A stretch of DNA of 22,979 nucleotides, from positions 1 through 22,979 of the forward strand of contig JBBIRB010000041.1 of the NCBI GenBank assembly GCA_037442025.1. Reading direction: 5' to 3'. The notes beneath the pieces are model-generated. The model made no database searches and was not told the DNA's origin. It saw only the letters and a list, made by a program, of their open reading frames with translations. The DNA comes from UBA2287 sp037442025. Its GTDB lineage: Bacteria > Bacteroidota > Bacteroidia > Bacteroidales > Tenuifilaceae. Shown in pieces: positions 1 to 6,460 of the stretch. The position numbers and the translations under genes were made by a program. Numbering within the stretch: the first letter of the stretch is position 1; each line of letters begins with the position of its first letter.

Positions 1-1
1 A

Positions 2-310
2 AATATTTATATTATCCTCTCAAAAAGTTGCATTCATTACTTGAATTTGGTATATAAAAATCGTGTCTATTTAGTTTCAGGTGTTGGAATTGGGGCTGTA
101 CACCATTACAATAACATTAATGAATTTGGTTTGGCAATAAATGGAAACCTATTATTAAGTATAAGGTTGTTTGAACAAATTTATTTAGAAATTCCCCCTC
201 TTATAATAACTCCCCCAAGCAGGATATACTATTCACCTTTAGGTTTCAAAAGGAATAACAATTTGCTTGCACTACCCGTTTTTTCATTTGGTGTAAAAAT
301 GCAATTATAG
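2..310 (+). CDS. C-terminal fragment of a probable beta-barrel or beta-strand-rich envelope protein
   Basis: The reading frame is open from the left edge of the window to a TAG stop at 308-310, so this is the 3' end of a gene that starts outside. The visible 102 residues have alternating hydrophobic/polar strands, with YLVSGVGIG near the start, GLAINGNLLLSIRLFEQIYLE in the middle, and a final strand FSFGVKMQL that ends the protein. A terminal amphipathic strand of this type is common in outer-membrane beta-barrels, so an outer-membrane protein is my guess. No catalytic motif is visible and I do not recognise the family. It converges with the amylase gene, with 57 bases between the two stops, so it is probably not part of the starch locus. 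An internal TTG at 41 could be read as a start, but the open frame upstream makes a longer gene more likely. Confidence 0.5.
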   Translation, partial: NIYIILSKSCIHYLNLVYKNRVYLVSGVGIGAVHHYNNINEFGLAINGNLLLSIRLFEQIYLEIPPLIITPPSRIYYSPLGFKRNNNLLALPVFSFGVKMQL

Positions 311-367
311 CATTTATGTCAACTCAATCAATATCCAAGGCAATTAGGCCCCCTCCATTTTAAATGT

Positions 368-2740
368 TTAATAATTAGCTGAAATCAACTCGAGCGAATT
401 TCCATTCAATTTTATGGTCACCTTGTTTCCAAATGCTTTTACTTCATTCCCAAAATGGGCTACCAGTTTTTTCGAAGCGAAACGTTCGGGTAAATTAACT
501 TCAACGCTAGCGTTTTCGGCCGATTTATTAAAAACTACCAGTACCATATCGTTTAGGTAGGTTCGAATATAGGCATAGGTTTTCTCCGTAACCACTAGTG
601 GCTCAAAGGTTCCATAGTTCAAAGCCATATGGCTTCTGCGCAGGTTCGTAAGTTTTTTTGTTGCGTCGAGGGTTTCCTGCTCAAGCGGATTAAATCCTTC
701 GAACTGCATCATCTTACGATTATCGGGGTCGTTGCCACCGGGCTGTCCAAATTCGTCGCCCTGATATATGGTTGGAACCCCCGGAATGGTTAAATTAAAT
801 GCGTTAAGCATTTGAAGTCGCTTATAACCAATGGCATCGCCAACGCCAATTTCGCGAGTCCATCCGGCACGTTTAGCATCCTCATCGAACGAGAGTGCCC
901 CGCCTGCATACGAAATGAAGCGACCCTTATCGTGATTTCCGGTTATAACTCCCATAAGGTTATTCCACCCGTAGTAGGTAAAGCCTTCGGTTATTTTTCC
1001 ATTAAGGTTTGAAAAAGGCACATTGGGACGGGCAAATGCCGAAACCGCAGCATCGTAAACGTTAAAATCGAACTGCGAATTAAGCATTCCGCTGCCTATA
1101 TAGCTCGAAATAAGATCGTGGCTTCCATACGTTTCGCCAATTTGAAAAACACTTCGATTCGTCACATTCAATTTCATCTTACGGGTAAGGGTGCGCCAAA
1201 AAACTTCGGGAATATGCTTGGTGGCATCGTGACGAAAACCATCGAACTGGTAATCGGTAACCCAAAATAGGGCCGAATCGGTCATGGGTTCGTAAACCTC
1301 TGGGCGTTCCAAATCGAGCGTGGGCATAAATGTATCGAACCAGGTGGTAAGCCGGTGTTCATCCCACTTTTCGGTGTTCATTGTTCCATCGGGTAGGTAA
1401 AGCGGGGTGGCCCAATCGGGATGTTTTTGGTAAAGCGGATGTTCTTGATGCACATGGTTGGCAACGTAATCGAGTATTACGTTTATTCCTCGTTTATGCG
1501 CCTCGGCCAGCATTTCGTGAAGCTCATCGGACGTACCAAAGCGAAAATCGACTTTCGACGAGGATATGGGCCAGTAACCATGATAACCCGAAAACTTGGT
1601 TTTAGGATTTGGGTACATTCCGTAGGCTCCAAGCGGATTCTGGGTTATGGGCGAAATCCAAATGGTGCTTATGCCCAAATTAGTAAAAAAACCATCCCGA
1701 ATTTTTTGGGTAATTCCCAAAATGTCGCCACCATAGTAGTTGGCTTTGGGGTGAATTTCGGGGTCGTCAACCGGGTGGTCGTTATCCTTTGTAGCATTAA
1801 AAAACCGGTCGACCATAAGTGAGTACATTATTTGCGTATGCAAATCGGATCGGCTGAGCTGCGATGTAGTGGTAACCACTCTCCTACCTTCGAGCGGTAT
1901 GAGCAAATCGTTGCTTTCGCCTTCGGAATTGTATGCCCAAACACGTATGTACGAACGCTTTAATCCGTTTGCATTGGCCGGAATGGTTATAACAGCCGAA
2001 TTTCCATTTGTTTTAACAAACTCCTCGCTTAATCGGTAGTTCTCCCAAAAAACAAAAATGTCGTCAACCGCATTCTTCAAACCAATTTCGAGGCTACTGC
2101 CTTTGCTTTCAACTGTATAAATAAAGGGCAATTTAGCTTGGTCTACAATTCCAACCCGCATTACCGAGTTTTGCCCACCAATATTGTTGTCTTCAATATC
2201 GGGATTGGCCGGATCGAGAATTCCGTTTCCGTCAACAACCACCTGATAATGATATTTTCCGGGATTTAGCCAAAGGTTTACCTTCCAAACACCATCAACC
2301 AATTCGAGATTGGTTTTCGAAGGGTTCCAATCGTTCATTTGTCCCTTAAGCTGAACCATTTTGGGTTGTTTACCCTTTGGGGTATAGGTAAATTCCAGAG
2401 GAATTTTTCGGCTTTTACGCATTAGCAGTGAGTAGCAAGCCCCATCGGCCCAAACCTTCAGCTCCGAAAGGCGCTTAATTTCCTCATTTTTCGATACCAG
2501 TTTCAGAATTTTACCCTCGTTGGCAAACAGAACATCGAAGTTTGCCGGAGCCACAACCGAATCGATTTTCGATACATCGAGGAAGAAATCTTCGAGCATA
2601 ATCTCGGTTTCTTCGCCTGCAAGCTGAATAATACTGGCCAAACCGTGTATTTCCGATTTTTTGGCATAATGTGGAATAATCTCATGCGCTCCGCAAGAAG
2701 TTAGCAGGGCAACTAACGAAATAATTAGGATACGTTTCAT
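368..2740 (-). CDS. GH13 alpha-amylase family lipoprotein with CBM48-like domain
   Basis: Predicted alpha-1,4-glucan hydrolase of 790 residues anchored in the envelope. The signal peptide ends in a lipobox LTSC with the lipidated Cys at 16. Residues about 17-112 form an uncharacterised beta-rich N-terminal region. Residues about 113-197 resemble a CBM48/AMPK-type glycogen-binding domain (LKGQMNDWNP, then GKYHYQVVVDG). Residues about 200-290 look like a further beta-sandwich. The GH13 barrel runs from about 300 to 695 with all four classical regions: DYVANH 424-429, GFRHD with nucleophile Asp505, acid/base Glu536 in QIGET, and NHD 602-604. A C-terminal beta domain follows. It plays the role that SusG has in the Bacteroides sus system, but the domain order is not that of SusG, so I give no symbol. 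The residues after Cys16 (GAHE) are only weakly acidic compared with SusD and SusE here, so placement in the periplasmic leaflet is as plausible as surface display. It is the last gene of the left arm. Exact product specificity is unknown. Confidence 0.9.
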   Translation of the reverse strand: MKRILIISLVALLTSCGAHEIIPHYAKKSEIHGLASIIQLAGEETEIMLEDFFLDVSKIDSVVAPANFDVLFANEGKILKLVSKNEEIKRLSELKVWADGACYSLLMRKSRKIPLEFTYTPKGKQPKMVQLKGQMNDWNPSKTNLELVDGVWKVNLWLNPGKYHYQVVVDGNGILDPANPDIEDNNIGGQNSVMRVGIVDQAKLPFIYTVESKGSSLEIGLKNAVDDIFVFWENYRLSEEFVKTNGNSAVITIPANANGLKRSYIRVWAYNSEGESNDLLIPLEGRRVVTTTSQLSRSDLHTQIMYSLMVDRFFNATKDNDHPVDDPEIHPKANYYGGDILGITQKIRDGFFTNLGISTIWISPITQNPLGAYGMYPNPKTKFSGYHGYWPISSSKVDFRFGTSDELHEMLAEAHKRGINVILDYVANHVHQEHPLYQKHPDWATPLYLPDGTMNTEKWDEHRLTTWFDTFMPTLDLERPEVYEPMTDSALFWVTDYQFDGFRHDATKHIPEVFWRTLTRKMKLNVTNRSVFQIGETYGSHDLISSYIGSGMLNSQFDFNVYDAAVSAFARPNVPFSNLNGKITEGFTYYGWNNLMGVITGNHDKGRFISYAGGALSFDEDAKRAGWTREIGVGDAIGYKRLQMLNAFNLTIPGVPTIYQGDEFGQPGGNDPDNRKMMQFEGFNPLEQETLDATKKLTNLRRSHMALNYGTFEPLVVTEKTYAYIRTYLNDMVLVVFNKSAENASVEVNLPERFASKKLVAHFGNEVKAFGNKVTIKLNGNSLELISANY

Positions 2741-2820
2741 AGTTACTATTTTTTACTACATTAGGCACATTAGAACATTATAGTCTTTTTCTACTTAATC
2801 CTACTGTGCCCTATTGTGTC

Positions 2821-2839
2821 CCTGCCTACCGCAGGCAGG
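2821..2839. repeat. 19-base GC-rich palindrome in the amylase-susA gap
   Basis: CCTGCCTACCGCAGGCAGG reads as 7-base arms CCTGCCT/AGGCAGG around ACCGC. It lies in the 116-base gap between the susA stop and the amylase start and is flanked by near-repeats CTGTGCC, TTGTGTCC and TTGTGG. No T-run follows on either strand, so it is not a convincing rho-independent terminator. Short palindromes of this composition are familiar as dispersed intergenic repeats in Bacteroidota genomes; a role in transcript processing is possible but not shown. Confidence 0.55.
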
Positions 2840-2856
2840 TATTGTGGTTATCTTGG

Positions 2857-4704
2857 TTATTTATTTAACTCTATCACCATTGCCGATCGTGGCGAAAGTT
2901 GAATTTTATCCAAACTATCCAATTTCTTGTCGGAAATAATATCGACTCCCCCCTTAAAATTCGAAAGTATTTCGTTGAATCGCTGTGTTTTTAGCACTTT
3001 GGGCTGATAGCCATTGTGCAGAATAACCATTACTGTTTGCTCGCCATTCTGCCTGAAGTAAACGTAAACCTCATCGTTGGGGATGAAATGTACCAGATTG
3101 CCATTATGTATGGCAGTAGCTGTTTGTCGCCATTTCAGCAGTTTGCTTAGGTAGTCCCAAGCCTCATTCTCCTTTTTGGTTCTGCCTTCGGCAGTAAAAG
3201 CCGTGCGTTTATCGTCGGGCCAACCACCGGGGAAATCTTTTCGAAGCACTCCATGCCCGTTGGCATCGTCGCCATCCATAAGAATTTCGGTTCCGTAGTA
3301 AATTTGGGGTATTCCTCGGGTTGTTAGCAGAAAAGCCATTCCCAACTTAAACCGACCAATGGCCATATCCTTATCCTTCATAAACCGCGACATATCGTGG
3401 TTATCGGGGAAAATAAGAACATTCTGCGGATTGGCATACAGGAAATCGTGAGCCAGAATTTCGTACAATCGAAGCAATCCGGTGTCCCAACCTTCTTTCT
3501 CGTCGAAAGCCTTATTCATTGCGTAGCAAAGCGGAAAATCCATAACCGTTGGAACACCCGAATCGAAACCATCGCGATTATTGGTTCCCTTCTGCCAATA
3601 GGCAGTCCATGCCGGATAATTAATCCACGTTTCGGCAACAATGTTAAAATTGGGGTATTCGGTCATTACGGCATTTACCCACTTGGCCATAAACGTTTTT
3701 TCGGGATATGGGTGCGTATCCATACGAATTCCATCCAAATTGGCGTATTCAACCCACCAAATGCTATTCTGAATTAAGTACTTAGCCAAGTAGGAATTTC
3801 GCTGATTCAAATCGGGCATATGGGTATCGAACCAACCATCCTCCATCAATTTTCTGTCGGCTTCCGATGCATGCGGATCGAAGGTAGCAGGAATGCGGTA
3901 GTTGGTACGAGTAAACTCTGGCCATTGGTTAAGCCAGTCCTTCCAGGGTAAATCATCAATCCACCAATGCTTGCTGCCAACATGATTAAAAATCATATCC
4001 TTAATAATTTTCAATCCCCGTTTGTGCGCCTCTTCAACCATTTTACGATAAAGCTCATTGGTGCCATGCCTCGAATCGATTCGGTATAAATCGGTAATGG
4101 CGTAGCCATGGTACGACTGCCAGGGCTGATTGCTCTCGAGCAATGGGTTAACCCAAATAGCGGTCATACCCAACTCGTTAAGGTAATCGAGATGATTGAT
4201 TATCCCCTGAATATCGCCCCCATGACGAGCGTAAAGGTCCTTTCGGTCGAACTTATCGGTCATTCCCTTAAACGTATCGTTTGTAATATCGCCATTGGCG
4301 AACCGATCGGGGAACAGCAAGTACATTACATCGGAGGCATCGAAACCCTTCCGTTCTGCCGAGCCTTCTCTCCTAGCTTCGAGGCTGTAGGTATGCTTTA
4401 CAACTCTTCGCTTCGAGAACTTGAAGGTAATATCGAATTTCCCCGGTTTGGTGTTAGCATCGATAGTTAAGTTTAGAAAAAGGTAGTTGGGACTCTCTGC
4501 TTTTTCGACACTTACAAGCGTAACACCTGGGTAAGCTAACTCAACTTCGGCATTCGAAATGTTTGTTCCATATATCAAAACCTGTAGCTCCTTGTTTTGC
4601 ATGCCAACCCACCAATTTGGTGGTTCAACACGATTAACTGTTTGGGATGCAGATATTTTCATTAGTAAAACAAAAAGAAAAAGTAAAGTTATTCTTGTTT
4701 TCAT
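2857..4704 (-). CDS. susA: SusA-like periplasmic neopullulanase/cyclomaltodextrinase (GH13)
   Basis: Predicted periplasmic hydrolase that cuts imported maltodextrins, cyclodextrins or pullulan fragments to maltose and short products. It has 615 residues, close to Bacteroides SusA. A type I signal peptide ends near Ser20 (ISAS, then QT). Residues about 22-110 match the cyclomaltodextrinase N-terminal domain (PPNWWVGMQNKELQVLIYG), followed by the GH13 barrel: YHGY 198-201, DMIFNH 236-241, GIRMD with nucleophile Asp329, acid/base Glu358 in NIVAETW, and FPDNHD 432-437. A C-terminal beta domain from about 535 ends in SPRSAMVIEL, as in this subfamily. It sits between the aldolase and the amylase lipoprotein, on the same strand as the maltose phosphorylase. 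It lacks a lipobox, so it is probably soluble in the periplasm, where it would feed maltose to the MFS carrier. The family is firm; the neopullulanase versus cyclomaltodextrinase name is by analogy. Confidence 0.9.
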   Translation of the reverse strand: MKTRITLLFLFVLLMKISASQTVNRVEPPNWWVGMQNKELQVLIYGTNISNAEVELAYPGVTLVSVEKAESPNYLFLNLTIDANTKPGKFDITFKFSKRRVVKHTYSLEARREGSAERKGFDASDVMYLLFPDRFANGDITNDTFKGMTDKFDRKDLYARHGGDIQGIINHLDYLNELGMTAIWVNPLLESNQPWQSYHGYAITDLYRIDSRHGTNELYRKMVEEAHKRGLKIIKDMIFNHVGSKHWWIDDLPWKDWLNQWPEFTRTNYRIPATFDPHASEADRKLMEDGWFDTHMPDLNQRNSYLAKYLIQNSIWWVEYANLDGIRMDTHPYPEKTFMAKWVNAVMTEYPNFNIVAETWINYPAWTAYWQKGTNNRDGFDSGVPTVMDFPLCYAMNKAFDEKEGWDTGLLRLYEILAHDFLYANPQNVLIFPDNHDMSRFMKDKDMAIGRFKLGMAFLLTTRGIPQIYYGTEILMDGDDANGHGVLRKDFPGGWPDDKRTAFTAEGRTKKENEAWDYLSKLLKWRQTATAIHNGNLVHFIPNDEVYVYFRQNGEQTVMVILHNGYQPKVLKTQRFNEILSNFKGGVDIISDKKLDSLDKIQLSPRSAMVIELNK

Positions 4705-4771
4705 TAAAAGTGAGTTAAATTGTTTAAGTCGGAAGAGGAGAGTCCGAAGACCGAAGATCGAAGACTTCCAA

Positions 4772-4810
4772 ACCGATAACCGATAACCGATAACTGAGAA
4801 CTGAGAACTG
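4772..4810. repeat. Tandem 7-mer array ACCGATA x3 then ACTGAGA x2
   Basis: Three perfect tandem copies of ACCGATA (4772-4792) are followed directly by two copies of ACTGAGA and a partial third (4793-4810). Just upstream, 4741-4766 has a looser array of CGAAGA units. The array fills most of the 108-base gap between the aldolase stop and the susA start. The reverse complements TATCGGT and TCTCAGT occur in the gap before beta-phosphoglucomutase, so both gaps carry the same repeat family in opposite orientation. Confidence 0.8.
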
Positions 4811-4812
4811 GT

Positions 4813-5877
4813 CTACCCCCTCCCAATACAATTCAAATCCTCAAACGACTCTTTAAGCCTTTTAATTATGCTCTCTTCGCCCTTACGAAGCCAAACGCGA
4901 GGATCGTAATATTTTTTGTTGGGCTTATCGTCGCCTTCGGGGTTTCCAATTTGGCCTTGCAAGTAACCCTGCTTATCGAGATAAAACATACGGATTCCGT
5001 TCCAGAATGCCCATTGCAGGTCGGTGTCGAGGTTCATTTTAATTACACCGTAACCGATTGCTTCCTCAATTTTCTCCTTTTCGGAACCGCTGCCACCATG
5101 GAATACAAAGTCGACAGGTTTTGCTGAGGTGTTAAATTTCTTTTGAATTAGTTCCTGCGAATTTTTAAGAATTACAGGATTAAGAACCACATTGCCAGGC
5201 TTGTAAACGCCGTGAACGTTACCAAACGATGCTGCAATGGTGAAGTTGGGGCTAACCTTCATAAGTTTCTCGTAGGCATAGGCAACCTCTTCGGGTTGCG
5301 TGTATAGCTTCGAACTATCTACTCCCGTATTGTCAACGCCATCTTCCTCGCCGCCAGTAACACCCAATTCAATTTCGAGGGTCATGCCTATTTTCGACAT
5401 GCGCTCGAGGTACTTGGCGCAAATCTCTATGTTTTCCTCTAAACTTTCTTCCGAAAGATCGAGCATATGCGAACTGTAAAGCGGTTTACCTGTCTCCTTA
5501 AAATGCTTTTCGCCAGCATCGAGCAAGCCGTCGATCCATGGAAGCAATTTTTTTGCTGCATGGTCGGTATGCATTATTACAGGCACACCATAGGCCTCGG
5601 CCAAAAGGTGAACATGTTTTGCACCCGAAATGGCACCAAGAATTGCGGAATTTTGACCGTCGTTCGAGAGCCCCTTACCAGCGTAAAACGATGCACCGCC
5701 ATTCGAAAACTGAATAATTACAGGCGAACCAACCTCGCGAGCCGTTTCGAGAACGGCATTAATGGTGTCGGTTCCGGTTACGTTAACGGCAGGAATTGCC
5801 CAACCTTCGGCTTTTGCAACAGCAAACACCTCTTGTACTTGTTTACCGGTAAGTACCCCGGCAGTAAAACGTTTCAT
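4813..5877 (-). CDS. fbaA: Class IIA zinc-dependent fructose-bisphosphate aldolase
   Basis: Cytosolic glycolytic enzyme that reversibly cleaves fructose-1,6-bisphosphate to dihydroxyacetone phosphate and glyceraldehyde-3-phosphate. It has 354 residues, essentially the length of E. coli FbaA, and keeps the family signatures: HTDHAAKK at 103-110 (catalytic Asp105, zinc ligand His106), EIELGVTGGEEDGVDN from 168 (Glu170), SFGNVHGVY (His222) and FHGGSGS (His260), then the phosphate-binding NLDTDLQWAF stretch. There is no signal peptide. It lies within a maltose-catabolic gene string on the same strand as its neighbours, with a 7-mer repeat array downstream and a CACAGAG-type repeat upstream. Its presence here suggests coupling of lower glycolysis to maltodextrin supply, although a constitutive gene that happens to lie here is also possible. 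Annotation is very secure. Confidence 0.97.
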   Translation of the reverse strand: MKRFTAGVLTGKQVQEVFAVAKAEGWAIPAVNVTGTDTINAVLETAREVGSPVIIQFSNGGASFYAGKGLSNDGQNSAILGAISGAKHVHLLAEAYGVPVIMHTDHAAKKLLPWIDGLLDAGEKHFKETGKPLYSSHMLDLSEESLEENIEICAKYLERMSKIGMTLEIELGVTGGEEDGVDNTGVDSSKLYTQPEEVAYAYEKLMKVSPNFTIAASFGNVHGVYKPGNVVLNPVILKNSQELIQKKFNTSAKPVDFVFHGGSGSEKEKIEEAIGYGVIKMNLDTDLQWAFWNGIRMFYLDKQGYLQGQIGNPEGDDKPNKKYYDPRVWLRKGEESIIKRLKESFEDLNCIGRG

Positions 5878-5935
5878 AGTTATTGTGATTTATTTTTATT
5901 CAAAAATGGTGAATAGTTTGGGAATTAAAAAAGAA

Positions 5936-5976
5936 TTACACAGAGACACCCAGAGCCCTCACAGAGTTTCTCAGAG
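5936..5976. repeat. CACAGAG-type repeat, left flank of the GxxExxY gene
   Basis: This block contains TTACACAGAG (5936-5945) followed by further CAGAG and CTCAGAG units up to the stop of the GxxExxY gene. The same 10-mer occurs inverted as CTCTGTGTAA at 6391-6400 and 6442-6451 on the other side of that gene, so the gene is bracketed by inverted copies of one repeat family. Confidence 0.7.
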
Positions 5977-5977
5977 G

Positions 5978-6349
5978 TTATAGAATATATCGTTTTATTC
6001 CATTTTTTAAAAGATAAACATTAAAGTTAATTAATAAACCGATTGGCTTATCTGCAAACTTCATGTAAGTTAAAATCTGTGCTTCGTGTACAGGGTTAAA
6101 TTCATCAACCGCTTTTAATTCTATTACAACCTGATTTTCAACAAGCAAATCAATTCTGTAACCACATTCCAATTTTATCTCTTTATATATAACCGGCACA
6201 GCAACTTGACGTTCTACTTTTAATCCTGCATTTTGAAGTTCAAAAAATAAACATTCTTCATAAGCAGATTCGAGTAAACCAGGGCCGAGATGCCGATGAA
6301 CCTCAATTGCGCAACCAATTATTTTTTCAGTAATCTGATTAATTTTCAT
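5978..6349 (-). CDS. GxxExxY family protein (PD-(D/E)XK nuclease-like fold)
   Basis: Small protein of 123 residues counted from the ATG at 6349. The eponymous motif GLLESAY is at 24-30. The PD-(D/E)XK-like core is IDLLVENQVVIELKA, with Asp67 and Glu77-x-Lys79, so a metal-dependent nuclease-related fold is expected; the biological role of the family is not established. The frame stays open upstream to an ATG at 6403, but those extra residues (HRVAQSRHRVTER) are simply the translation of the flanking CTCTGTG-type repeat, so I start at the Met of MKINQITEKIIG. An ATG at 6358 is an alternative. It lies between the aldolase and maltose phosphorylase with no metabolic connection and is bracketed by inverted repeat blocks, which suggests insertion as a unit into the operon. 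Confidence 0.85.
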   Translation of the reverse strand: MKINQITEKIIGCAIEVHRHLGPGLLESAYEECLFFELQNAGLKVERQVAVPVIYKEIKLECGYRIDLLVENQVVIELKAVDEFNPVHEAQILTYMKFADKPIGLLINFNVYLLKNGIKRYIL

Positions 6350-6358
6350 AAAAAACAT

Positions 6359-6453
6359 TCTCTCCGTAACTCTGTGCCTACTCTGAGCAACTCTGTGTAA
6401 CAATGGTTATCTCCATAAAAAAATAATCATTTTCTGTGCAACTCTGTGTAACT
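6359..6453. repeat. CTCTGTGTAA-type repeat, right flank of the GxxExxY gene
   Basis: Two exact copies of CTCTGTGTAA (6391-6400, 6442-6451) plus degenerate ones (CTCCGTAACTCTGTG, CTCTGAGCAA) lie between the start of the GxxExxY gene and the maltose phosphorylase stop. They are in inverted orientation to the block at 5936-5976. The in-frame translation of this block produces the spurious N-terminal extension of the GxxExxY frame. Confidence 0.75.
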
Positions 6454-6460
6454 AAAAAAA

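Noticed and set aside
2821..2839. GC-rich palindrome as a terminator for susA
   Set aside because: Neither strand has a T-run after the stem, so it is listed only as a repeat.
4741..4810. Short-repeat cluster as a CRISPR array
   Set aside because: Units are 6-7 bases in direct tandem without spacers, and no cas genes are present.
6350..6403. Longer start for the GxxExxY protein
   Set aside because: The extra 18 residues are mostly the translation of the CTCTGTG-type repeat; family members begin close to the MKINQITEKIIG-like segment.
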